Shown: positions 1 through 6,410 of the stretch, piece by piece
Position numbering within the stretch: position 1 is the first letter of the stretch
Layout: each line of letters starts with the position of its first letter
DNA from: an uncultured Prevotellaceae bacterium
Lineage (GTDB): Bacteria; Bacteroidota; Bacteroidia; Bacteroidales; Bacteroidaceae
Direction: 5' to 3'
Assembly (NCBI GenBank): GCA_902771155.1
Contig: CACXVS010000028.1
Location: 1-35,779, forward strand
Length of the DNA stretch: 35,779 nucleotides
Made by a program: the position numbers and the translations under genes
Notes under the pieces: generated by a model
The model's input: the letters and a program-made list of their open reading frames with translations, nothing else
Told to the model about the DNA's origin: nothing
The model's database searches: none

Positions 1-204
1 ATCCAGATTACCTGCTACGACCGCAACGGCGACGTGGTGAAGCGCGTGACCACCACCAGCGGCGAGGTGGAGGATCCCGAAGGTGGCGACGGCGACAACG
101 GCCAGAGCCAGGGCGGTAACCAGAGCCAGGGCGGCACCGACAACGGTGGCACCGGCAACGGCGGTGGCAGTGATCCCGAGGAAGACGATCAGGGGAAGAA
201 CTGA
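1..204 (+). CDS. C-terminal tail of a Gly/Asn/Gln-rich protein (5' end outside window), possibly HU-like
   Basis: Frame 1 is open from the window edge to a TGA at 202-204, giving the last 67 residues of a protein. A short ordered stretch (IQITCYDRNGDVVKRVTTTS) could be a terminal beta strand pair. It is followed by a low-complexity acidic tail rich in Gly, Asn, Gln and Asp. A perfect 14-bp direct repeat (103-116 and 121-134, 18-bp period) encodes the repeated Gln-Ser-Gln-Gly-Gly-Asn unit. The smalltalk gene 142 bp downstream suggests, by context only, an HU-family DNA-binding protein, since HU-like genes with disordered tails commonly precede smalltalk in Bacteroidales. No conserved catalytic motif is visible in this fragment. 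Confidence 0.55.
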   Translation: MQITCYDRNGDVVKRVTTTSGEVEDPEGGDGDNGQSQGGNQSQGGTDNGGTGNGGGSDPEEDDQGKN

Positions 205-212
205 AGTAATTA

Positions 213-318
213 AACACAGAGATACAGAGACACAGAGGTTTTAATGGCTTAGAGAAAAATAGTGGATGATGAGAAGAGAGTATAAAAGAAAAACTCTGTA
301 ACTCTGTGTCTCTGTGTT
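213..318. repeat. Imperfect 30-bp inverted repeat (CACAGAGA-rich) with 46-nt loop
   Basis: The left arm is 213-242 and the right arm 289-318. By eye the arms are complementary at 26 of 30 positions, including ten outer positions in a row (AACACAGAGA against TCTCTGTGTT). Each arm is itself made of reiterated ACAGAG units. The loop (243-288) is purine-rich and has no clear open frame. It sits between the stop of the upstream gene and the smalltalk start, so it could be a transcribed hairpin or a dispersed REP/MITE-like element. Confidence 0.75.
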
Positions 319-346
319 GAAAATTATTTTGAAAAATTGAAGGCTT

Positions 347-448
347 ATGAGTAAGAAGGAAACACTGAAATGGACGCTACAGATACTGGCTTCGATCATC
401 TCTGCGGTACTCACCGCCCTGGGCGCTACGAGCTGCGTAGGGGCATAG
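347..448 (+). CDS. Smalltalk protein (33-aa membrane micropeptide)
   Basis: An ATG at 347 opens a 33-codon frame ending with TAG at 446-448. The peptide has a charged N-terminus (MSKKETLKW), one hydrophobic segment (about residues 10-28) and a C-terminal TSCVGA, the pattern of the Bacteroidales smalltalk family (KxTLKW start, hydrophobic core, AxTSC end). The late Cys resembles a lipobox but comes at the extreme C-terminus. These peptides are usually found between an HU-like gene and an N-acetylmuramoyl-L-alanine amidase gene. Here no amidase follows, and a terminator comes 12 bases after the stop. The molecular role is not known to me. Confidence 0.85.
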   Translation: MSKKETLKWTLQILASIISAVLTALGATSCVGA

Positions 449-460
449 GCAAAAGAAGAA

Positions 461-505
461 GGGAGCCTCGGAAATTGATCCGGGGCTCCCTTTGATTGTT
501 TTGAT
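461..505 (+). terminator. Rho-independent terminator after smalltalk
   Basis: GGGAGCCTCGG (461-471) pairs with CCGGGGCTCCC (480-490) across an 8-nt loop with one G-T pair. A T-rich tract including TTTGATTGTTTTGATT follows. It closes the left-edge transcription unit. Confidence 0.8.
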
Positions 506-523
506 TATTTTTTCAGCGAAAGG

Positions 524-555
524 TTTGGAGGTTACAAATAAAAATAGTATCTTTG
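524..555 (+). promoter_or_regulatory. Bacteroidetes-type promoter for the PAP2/EptA pair
   Basis: TTTG at 524-527, a 20-bp spacer and TATCTTTG at 548-555 match the TTTG/TAnnTTTG consensus. Transcription should start near 560, which favours the ATG at 598 as start of the first gene. Confidence 0.75.
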
Positions 556-597
556 CACTCCAAAATGCTTTCACAGCTCGGAAATTGTAAGAGAAAA

Positions 598-1320
598 ATG
601 AACAATTGGGAGAAATTATCTTTTGATGGTGTTGAAGATAAAGGGGTAATCATTAAAGCGGTTTATCTCTATATATTCGCATATCTGGGTGTGCTCGCAG
701 CCATAGTGGGAATGTTGTTTTTTTATCCGAAGCCGGAACTTCACATGCTGCTCAACTCGCACCACTCAAGCCTACTGGATTCTTTCTTCAAGTACTTTAG
801 CTATCTGGCTGAAGGGCCTCTGTATGTGCTGATTCTGCTCCCCCTGCTGTGGAAGAAGACAAAGATGACGGTGTTATTTGCCGTAAGCGAACTGACGGGA
901 GGTACCATCCTGCAGATCATGAAGCACATCATCAGCAAAGACCGTCCTGTCACCGTGTTCGAGAACCATCAGGACCTGGTGTTGCCACTGGTGGAGGGGG
1001 TGGATATGCATCACGGCAATTCCTTCCCATCGGGCCATGCCTCTACGTTCTTCGTGTTTTGCACATGCATCGCTATTATACAGGCCTATTACTATTGCAG
1101 GAAGAGGCCCCACACGCTTACAACTCAGGTGGTGTTTAACATCGCCATGTTGCTGCTGCTGGCTTTTGCCGTGATAGGCGCCTTCTCGCGTGTATATCTT
1201 TCACAGCACTTCCTGTTGGATATATGCGTGGGCAGCATCATCGGCTTTACGACACCGTTCATAATATTCTACTTGTTCAAGGACAAACAGCTAAGCTTTA
1301 AAAAAAGAGTGAAAAAATGA
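598..1320 (+). CDS. PAP2-family membrane phosphatase (lipid A phosphatase LpxE/LpxF-like)
   Basis: This 240-aa integral membrane protein carries all three motifs of the PAP2/acid phosphatase superfamily: KHIISKDRP (K109-P117), FPSGHAS (catalytic-region H147), and SRVYLSQHFLLD (R198, nucleophile H204, D208). Hydrophobic segments before, between and after the motifs fit a six-TM topology with the active site at the outer face of the inner membrane. The family removes phosphates from undecaprenyl-PP, phosphatidylglycerol phosphate or lipid A. The stop overlaps the start of a phosphoethanolamine transferase by 4 bp (ATGA), so lipid A is the likeliest substrate by context. The ATG at 598 is chosen because upstream candidates lie at or very near the predicted transcription start. 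An undecaprenyl-PP phosphatase role cannot be excluded. Confidence 0.85.
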   Translation: MNNWEKLSFDGVEDKGVIIKAVYLYIFAYLGVLAAIVGMLFFYPKPELHMLLNSHHSSLLDSFFKYFSYLAEGPLYVLILLPLLWKKTKMTVLFAVSELTGGTILQIMKHIISKDRPVTVFENHQDLVLPLVEGVDMHHGNSFPSGHASTFFVFCTCIAIIQAYYYCRKRPHTLTTQVVFNIAMLLLLAFAVIGAFSRVYLSQHFLLDICVGSIIGFTTPFIIFYLFKDKQLSFKKRVKK

Positions 1321-2870
1321 TGGCATTATTACGCAAGGCGAAGGAAGCACTCCTCCGGCCTGTTTCGCTTTTTACTTTCTCGTGTATCGTCAGCATAGGC
1401 ACCCTGGTGCTCTTCAACATACCATTCTTCAAGTTCGTGATTGCCAACAGCAATGAGGGCACGGCCGGAGTAGTATGGCTGACAGTATCGCTGGTGGCTA
1501 TCATGTTGGTGCTGAACTTTATGATGACCTATCTGGCCATGTTCTGCCTGAGGATTGTGGGGCGCATCGTGCTGGCCATCCTGTCGGTGATCAATGCCAC
1601 AGCCGTATATTTCATACTGACCTACAACGTGATCATCGATGCCACCACCATCGAGAACGTGTTCAACACCAGATACTCGGAGGCTTCGGGATTCTTCAGT
1701 TGGTCGCTGTGGCTTTTCATCCTGGCATTCGGCGTTCTACCCGCCTTGTTCTGTCTGTTGCAGCCGGTAGTGATTGGCAAGGCTAAGAAACTGGGGGTAT
1801 ATTGCGGCTGTTCGCTGGTGGTCATACTCGTTTTCGGCTTGCTGAACATCAGCCAGACACTGTTTATCAGTCAGCACGACACCGAGTTGGGTGGATTGCT
1901 GCAGCCCTGGTCGTACATTGCCAACACGTATCGTATCATCAGCTTCAGCCAGGACGAACAGGAGGAGGAGATCAAACTGCCCGACGGCAAGATTACCGAC
2001 AACGAGAAGGCGGTGGTGGTGCTCGTCATCGGCGAGTCGGCCAGAAAAGCCAACTTCCAGCTATACGGCTATCAGCGCGATACCAACCCCCTGCTGTCGA
2101 AGCAGAAGGAGCTGAAGGTGTATGAGGCCAACTCGTGCGCCACCTACACCACAGCAGGTACCAAGGCTATTCTTGAACCGAAGGACTGCGACGACCTGTA
2201 CGAGCTGCTGCCCAACTATGCCTTCCGTACGGGAGTGGATGTGTCGTGGCGCACCTCTAACTGGGGGGAGCCGCCTATACATATCGACGAATATCTGACA
2301 GACCCTGAACTGGGCAAGCTCTATGGCATGAGCAATGCCTACGACGACATACTCTTCAAAGGGCTCCGCGAGCGCATTGAGTCGAGTACCAAGAACAAGG
2401 TGCTGATCATTCTGCACACCAGCACCAGCCACGGTCCGCAATACGCCAGCAAATACCCCAAGGAGTTTAAGGTGTACAAGCCCGTGGCCAAGAATGTGGA
2501 GGAGGGCGAGAAGAACGTGGGCATGCTGGTGAATGCCTACGACAACACCATCCGCTACACCGACTACCTGCTGAACGGACTCATAGACACACTGCGCAGC
2601 ATGACGGAGTGGAAGACGGCTATGATCTTCGTGTCGGATCATGGCGAATCGCTCGGCGAGAACAAGATGTTCATGCATGGACTGCCGATGAAACTGGCTC
2701 CCAAAGAGCAGTACGAGATTCCGCTGCTGGTGTGGACTTCAGAGAATTTCAGGACGTACAAGAGCGAGTTGCCGCCGGTGCTGGAGCAGCATTATATTTT
2801 CCACTCGGTACTCAACCTGCTGTCAATCCAGTCGCCTGCCTATAACAAGGATTTGGATATATTTGAATAA
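1317..2870 (+). CDS. Phosphoethanolamine transferase, EptA/sulfatase superfamily
   Basis: The 517-aa protein has about five N-terminal TM segments (first ~190 residues) and a periplasmic alkaline-phosphatase/sulfatase-fold domain. Visible family motifs are GESAR (239-243, metal-binding E240), SCATYTTAG (putative Thr nucleophile T276), a TSHGPQYASKYP region, and VSDHGESLGEN (D441, H442) followed by MHGLP (H454). These match EptA-type enzymes, which transfer phosphoethanolamine from phosphatidylethanolamine to lipid A phosphates. The nucleophile motif reads CATYT where proteobacterial enzymes usually have CGTxT. The start overlaps the PAP2 stop by 4 bp, implying translational coupling. ATG codons at 1317 and 1320 are both possible. 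The substrate is inferred from family and neighbour; transfer to another glycan is an alternative. Confidence 0.85.
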   Translation: MMALLRKAKEALLRPVSLFTFSCIVSIGTLVLFNIPFFKFVIANSNEGTAGVVWLTVSLVAIMLVLNFMMTYLAMFCLRIVGRIVLAILSVINATAVYFILTYNVIIDATTIENVFNTRYSEASGFFSWSLWLFILAFGVLPALFCLLQPVVIGKAKKLGVYCGCSLVVILVFGLLNISQTLFISQHDTELGGLLQPWSYIANTYRIISFSQDEQEEEIKLPDGKITDNEKAVVVLVIGESARKANFQLYGYQRDTNPLLSKQKELKVYEANSCATYTTAGTKAILEPKDCDDLYELLPNYAFRTGVDVSWRTSNWGEPPIHIDEYLTDPELGKLYGMSNAYDDILFKGLRERIESSTKNKVLIILHTSTSHGPQYASKYPKEFKVYKPVAKNVEEGEKNVGMLVNAYDNTIRYTDYLLNGLIDTLRSMTEWKTAMIFVSDHGESLGENKMFMHGLPMKLAPKEQYEIPLLVWTSENFRTYKSELPPVLEQHYIFHSVLNLLSIQSPAYNKDLDIFE

Positions 2871-2879
2871 TTAGGGAGT

Positions 2880-3590
2880 TCAATCTTCCTTCACAATCGG
2901 ATAGAGTTCGAGGAACTGGCCCTGGTGGTTCTGCCCGTCGTTGATGAGCTCTACGAATTTCTGACCAACGGTCTCGATGTCGTGGAAACCAGGGAGCGAC
3001 ATGTTGCCATTGAGATCGGTAGTAGTGGGTCCTGGATGCACGGAGAAGATCTCAACGGGGGTGCCTGCCTGCTGGAACTCGATAGCCATCACTCCCATCA
3101 TAGCGTTCTGGGCTGCCTTGCTGGCAACATAGGCCAACGGGTGCCAATAGGGGCTGATCTCTGAGGGAACAGTGATATTGGCAATACGTCCCTTATTCTT
3201 GGCAATCAGGGGGATGAGGGCCTTGGTGAGGGCGAAGGTGCCGACGAAGTTGATATCGAGGGTTTCGCGGATGACACTGATCTCCGTATGCTCGCTATCC
3301 ACACTCATATCACCGGGAATACCTGCATTGTTGACGAGAAGCGTCAGATCAGGATACTCCTCTTTAATCTGCGTGACAGCCTTGGCGATGCTGTCGAGGT
3401 CGGCTAATTCGATGTTCACCCACCCCAGCACTTCTACACCTGCCGACTTTAAGTCGCTGATGGCTTTCTGGGCGCGCTGTTCATCACGGGCACCGATAAC
3501 GACTTGCCATCCACTGATGCCCAGGTGCTTGGCTATTCCGAACCCGATGCCCTTGTTGGCACCTGTTATGAATACAATCTTTTTTCCCAT
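2880..3590 (-). CDS. Short-chain dehydrogenase/reductase (classical SDR)
   Basis: This 236-aa Rossmann-fold oxidoreductase shows the nucleotide-binding TGANKGIG (9-16), NNAG (87-90) and the active-site YVASK (Y154, K158). The C-terminal HPGPTTTDL is also typical of SDRs. The catalytic Ser is probably S143 or S146; spacing to Tyr is slightly unusual (SEISPYWHPLAY). R35 after the second beta strand (VIGARDE) suggests NADP(H) preference. The substrate cannot be told from sequence. It is divergent from an Lrp/AsnC gene 134 bp away and convergent with the eptA-like gene, whose stop is 9 bp from its own. The regulator may control it. Confidence 0.85.
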   Translation of the reverse strand: MGKKIVFITGANKGIGFGIAKHLGISGWQVVIGARDEQRAQKAISDLKSAGVEVLGWVNIELADLDSIAKAVTQIKEEYPDLTLLVNNAGIPGDMSVDSEHTEISVIRETLDINFVGTFALTKALIPLIAKNKGRIANITVPSEISPYWHPLAYVASKAAQNAMMGVMAIEFQQAGTPVEIFSVHPGPTTTDLNGNMSLPGFHDIETVGQKFVELINDGQNHQGQFLELYPIVKED

Positions 3591-3637
3591 TTTCTCATTC
3601 AGTTTTAGTGATTAATGTATATGCTTGTTTCGGGGTG

Positions 3638-3669
3638 CAAAGATACAAAGATTAATTATTTCCTCCAAA
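3638..3669 (-). promoter_or_regulatory. Promoter of the SDR gene
   Basis: Read on the minus strand, TTTG (3666-3669), a 20-bp spacer and TATCTTTG (3638-3645) match the consensus. The start codon lies 47 bp downstream. Confidence 0.75.
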
Positions 3670-3672
3670 CAA

Positions 3673-3704
3673 TTTGCGCAATTCGGAAAATTATTCTAAT
3701 TTTG
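3673..3704 (+). promoter_or_regulatory. Promoter of the Lrp/AsnC gene with overlapping palindromes
   Basis: TTTG (3673-3676), a 20-bp spacer and TAATTTTG (3697-3704) form a consensus promoter. AAAATTA-TTC-TAATTTT (3687-3703), with perfect 7-bp arms, overlaps the -7 box. TTGCGCAA (3674-3681) overlaps the -33 box. The AT-rich dyad is a good candidate operator for autoregulation. Confidence 0.75.
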
Positions 3705-3724
3705 CAGCAAAAACAGAATAATTT

Positions 3725-4189
3725 ATGGCATACACACCCGACGAGACTGACTTGCAGATACTAAAGACACTGCAAAGGAATGCGAAACTGACCACCAAAG
3801 AACTGGCCGACGCCGTACACCTGACCCCTACCCCCGTGTTTGAGCGGCAGAAAAGGCTGGAGAAGCAGGGGTATATCAGGAAATACGTGGCTGTGCTCGA
3901 TCCTGAGAAGTTGGGACAGGGACTGCTGGTGTTCTGCAAGGTGAAACTGAAGCAGATCAACCACGAGATAGCCGACTCGTTCGTGAGACGGATACAGCGG
4001 ATACCAGAGGTGACCGAGTGCTACAACACCAGCGGATCGTACGATTATCTATTAAAGGTACGCGCACGAGACATGAAGCAATATCAGGAATTTGTACTCA
4101 ACAAACTGGGCGACATCGACATGGTGGGATCTATCGAAAGTACCTTCGTTATGAGCGAGGTAAAACAGGACTTTGGCATTAATATTTAG
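3725..4189 (+). CDS. Lrp/AsnC-family transcriptional regulator
   Basis: The 154-aa protein has the two-domain feast/famine regulator layout. An N-terminal winged HTH (about residues 6-55: LQILKTLQRNAKLTTKELAD, then LTPTPVFERQKRLEKQGYI) precedes a C-terminal RAM/AsnC ligand-sensing alpha-beta domain (about 65-150), with the characteristic RIPEVTECYNTSGSYDYLLKV segment. Full length for the family. Such proteins bind DNA as dimers or octamers and respond to amino acids. The start ATG follows the -7 box by 20 bp. It is divergent from the SDR gene with back-to-back promoters, so autoregulation and control of the SDR are likely but not proven. The effector is unknown. Confidence 0.9.
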   Translation: MAYTPDETDLQILKTLQRNAKLTTKELADAVHLTPTPVFERQKRLEKQGYIRKYVAVLDPEKLGQGLLVFCKVKLKQINHEIADSFVRRIQRIPEVTECYNTSGSYDYLLKVRARDMKQYQEFVLNKLGDIDMVGSIESTFVMSEVKQDFGINI

Positions 4190-4226
4190 GAAAAATGCAG
4201 TTTTTTGAAAAAAAAGTGCGATAAAA

Positions 4227-4258
4227 TTTCGGTATCTCACTGAAAAACAGTATCTTTG
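4227..4258 (+). promoter_or_regulatory. Promoter of the HU gene
   Basis: TTTC (4227-4230, one mismatch to TTTG), a 20-bp spacer and TATCTTTG (4251-4258). It leaves a leader of roughly 60 nt before the ATG at 4328. Confidence 0.65.
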
Positions 4259-4327
4259 CAACCCGAAATCGAGGTATCTCGGTTTTTACACATTATTAAT
4301 ATATGTATTTATAAAGAAATAAGAGAA

Positions 4328-4603
4328 ATGACAAAGGCAGAAATTATCAACAAGATTTCCGAGGAGACAGGCGTTGCCAAAAAGGATGTAGCTACTACCG
4401 TAGAGGCCTTTATGGAAGAAATTCGCCAGAGCCTTGCTGAGAACAAAGAGAATGTGTATCTGAGAGGATTCGGTACGTTCGTAGTAAAGCGCCGTGCACA
4501 GAAAACCGCCCGTAACATCTCTAAGAATACAACGCTCATTATCGATGCTCACGACATCCCGGCTTTCAAGCCATCGAAGAGTTTCATTGAGAAAATGAAG
4601 TAA
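4328..4603 (+). CDS. HU-family nucleoid DNA-binding protein
   Basis: This 91-aa protein is full length for HU/IHF. It opens with the dimerisation helices (MTKAEIINKISEETGVAKKDV), has the LRGFGTFVVKRRAQKTARN beta-arm entry (about 48-66), and ends with IPAFKPSKSFIEKMK, the HU return strand and C-terminal helix. It bends and compacts DNA. The upstream in-frame codons are ignored because they fall within or before the promoter. A 29-aa basic ribosomal-type peptide gene follows 24 bp downstream, so the two are probably co-transcribed. Confidence 0.93.
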   Translation: MTKAEIINKISEETGVAKKDVATTVEAFMEEIRQSLAENKENVYLRGFGTFVVKRRAQKTARNISKNTTLIIDAHDIPAFKPSKSFIEKMK

Positions 4604-4627
4604 TTAACAATTAAATATAGTTATATT

Positions 4628-4717
4628 ATGCCAAACGGAAAGAAAAAGAAGGGCCACAAGATGGCTACCCACAAGCGTAAGAAGAGACTGCGCAAGAATC
4701 GTCATAAGAGCAAGTAA
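4628..4717 (+). CDS. 29-aa AURKAIP1/COX24-domain (mS38/bS22-like) small basic ribosomal peptide
   Basis: ATG at 4628 opens a 29-codon frame ending in TAA (4715-4717). The product is very Lys/Arg/His-rich, with KKKKGHKMATHKRKKRLRKN as core, the pattern of the AURKAIP1/COX24 domain. That family includes mitochondrial mS38 and the tiny actinobacterial bS22 of the small subunit. Ribosomal incorporation is therefore inferred. It lies 24 bp after HU and upstream of a stem-loop and the RNase G gene. Codon use and the conserved motif argue for a real gene despite its size. Confidence 0.85.
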   Translation: MPNGKKKKGHKMATHKRKKRLRKNRHKSK

Positions 4718-4749
4718 AGCTTTGCGGCTCGAAATGACATGAAGGTAAT

Positions 4750-4805
4750 GAAAGGAGTGTGCCGGACTATTCGATGAGAATAGCGGCGCACCCTTTCGAG
4801 TTTTT
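4750..4805 (+). terminator. Long stem-loop between the small ribosomal gene and rng (terminator or leader attenuator)
   Basis: The segment 4750-4772 pairs with 4777-4796 in two blocks: GTGTGCCG against CGGCGCAC, and CTATTC against GAATAG, with a GATGA-type loop. A short TTTTT (4801-4805) follows. It could end the HU transcript or act as a structured 5' leader of the RNase G gene, whose ATG is at 4830. Confidence 0.65.
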
Positions 4806-4829
4806 ACGAACCACCCCTATCATCAGAAA

Positions 4830-6401
4830 ATGACTAGTGAAGTAATCATTGATGTTCAGCCGAAAGACATCTCGATAGCACTGCTCGAAGACAAAGAACT
4901 GGTGGAATACCAGAAGGAGCAGCGCACCGTGTCGTTCTCGGTAGGAAACATCTACGTGGCAAAGGTGAAAAAACTGATGCCAGGACTCAACGCATGCTTC
5001 GTTGACGTAGGCGCTGAGCGTGTCGCCTTCCTGCATTATCTTGACCTGGGGGGGCAATTCCACTCTTACGAGAAATACCTGAAACAGGTGGTTAGCGACC
5101 GTAAGAAACTCTTCCCCATACAAAAGGCCACCATACAGCCTACACTGCAGAAGGAAGGCAGTATAGCCAACGCACTGAAGGTGGGACAAGAGATACTGGT
5201 GCAGATCGTGAAGGAACCCATCAACACCAAGGGGCCACGACTGACTTGCGAGCTGAGCTTCGCCGGGCGCTATCTGGTTCTCATTCCATTCGACGACTCG
5301 ATCTCTGTCTCCACGAAGATTAAACGAGGAGAAGAGCGAAGCAGACTAAAACAGCTGATACAGAGCATTAAACCGAAGAACTTCGGAGTCATTGTGCGCA
5401 CGGTGGCAGAAGGCAAACGCGCCGCAGAACTCGACGCCGAACTCAAGATACTGCTGAAACGCTGGGAAGACACCATCACGAAAGTACAGAAGACAACAGA
5501 GCGCCCACAACTGTGCTTTGAGGAGGAAAGCAGGGCCGTGGCACTACTTCGTGACTTGTTCAACCCCACATACGACGGCATTCACGTGAACGACAGCAGC
5601 ATCTTCGAGGAAATCAAGAACTACCTGGGCATCATCGCCCCAGAGAAGAAAGACATCGTGAAAATGTATAATGGCACGGTTCCTATCTTTGACAACTTCG
5701 GTGTTACCAAACAGCTGAAATCGGGATTCGGAAAGACCGTCAACTACAAGCACGGAGCCTACCTCATCATTGAGCAGACAGAGGCCATGCACGTGGTGGA
5801 CGTGAACAGCGGTACACGCATCAAGAAAGAAAACAACCAGGAGGCCAACGCCCTGGAGACTAATCTGGGTGCTGCCGACGAACTGGCACGCCAGTTGAGA
5901 CTGCGAGACATGGGGGGTATCATCATCGTTGACTTCATCGATATGAAACTGCCCGAGGACCGGCAGATGCTCTATGAGCGCATGTGCAAGAACATGCAGA
6001 AGGACCGTGCCAGACATAATATCCTGCCGCTCTCGAAATTCGGACTCATGCAGATTACACGTCAGCGCGTGCGCCCTGCCATGAGTGTGAACGTGGAAGA
6101 GACATGTCCTACGTGTTTTGGAAAAGGAACCATCAAATCGAGTATCCTCTTTACGGATACACTGGAGAGTAAGATTGATACCCTCGTCAACAAAATCGGA
6201 ATACGAAAGTTCTACTTGCATGTACATCCCTACGTGGCTGCCTACATCAACAAGGGCGTCATCAGCCTGAAAGCTAAATGGCAGATGAAGTACGGACTGG
6301 GTGTGCATGTGATCCCCTCGCAGAAGTTAGCCTTCCTACAGTATGAATTCTACGATGCCGACAGGCAGTTCATCGACATGAAGGAAGAAACTGACAATTA
6401 A
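4830..6401 (+). CDS. rng: Ribonuclease E/G family endoribonuclease (RNase G)
   Basis: The 523-aa protein has RNase G size and lacks a long RNase E scaffold tail. An S1 RNA-binding domain lies near the N-terminus (FSVGNIYVAKVKKLMPGLNACFVDVG, about 36-130). The DNase I-like catalytic core shows HVVDVNSG (metal Asp D324) and IIIVDFIDM (D368, D371). CPTC (426-429) is the Zn-link motif used for dimerisation. RNase G trims the 16S rRNA 5' end and initiates mRNA decay in the cytoplasm. A GT2 glycosyltransferase gene follows 9 bp downstream, indicating co-transcription. The structured leader may allow feedback control, as known for RNase E in enterobacteria, but this is inference. Confidence 0.93.
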   Translation: MTSEVIIDVQPKDISIALLEDKELVEYQKEQRTVSFSVGNIYVAKVKKLMPGLNACFVDVGAERVAFLHYLDLGGQFHSYEKYLKQVVSDRKKLFPIQKATIQPTLQKEGSIANALKVGQEILVQIVKEPINTKGPRLTCELSFAGRYLVLIPFDDSISVSTKIKRGEERSRLKQLIQSIKPKNFGVIVRTVAEGKRAAELDAELKILLKRWEDTITKVQKTTERPQLCFEEESRAVALLRDLFNPTYDGIHVNDSSIFEEIKNYLGIIAPEKKDIVKMYNGTVPIFDNFGVTKQLKSGFGKTVNYKHGAYLIIEQTEAMHVVDVNSGTRIKKENNQEANALETNLGAADELARQLRLRDMGGIIIVDFIDMKLPEDRQMLYERMCKNMQKDRARHNILPLSKFGLMQITRQRVRPAMSVNVEETCPTCFGKGTIKSSILFTDTLESKIDTLVNKIGIRKFYLHVHPYVAAYINKGVISLKAKWQMKYGLGVHVIPSQKLAFLQYEFYDADRQFIDMKEETDN

Positions 6402-6410
6402 ATTCAACAG

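Noticed and set aside
103..134. Tandem 14-bp direct repeat as a CRISPR or VNTR
   Set aside because: Only two copies with an 18-bp period, in frame, encoding Gln/Gly/Asn of a disordered tail; no spacers.
553..597. Upstream start codons (TTG 553, ATG 564) for the PAP2 gene
   Set aside because: TTG 553 lies inside the -7 box and ATG 564 would leave almost no leader; ATG 598 fits better.
2061..2678. 205-codon open frame antisense to the eptA-like gene
   Set aside because: Overlaps the conserved catalytic domain and shows no independent family signature.
4197..4219. A/T stem (GCAGTTTTTT with AAAAAAGTGC) as terminator of the Lrp gene
   Set aside because: The stem is nearly all A-T with one mismatch and has no following T tract; too weak to call.
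5544..6308. 254-codon open frame antisense to rng
   Set aside because: Composition is His/Val-rich in the manner of antisense frames, with no recognisable domain, and it lies wholly within a confirmed gene.
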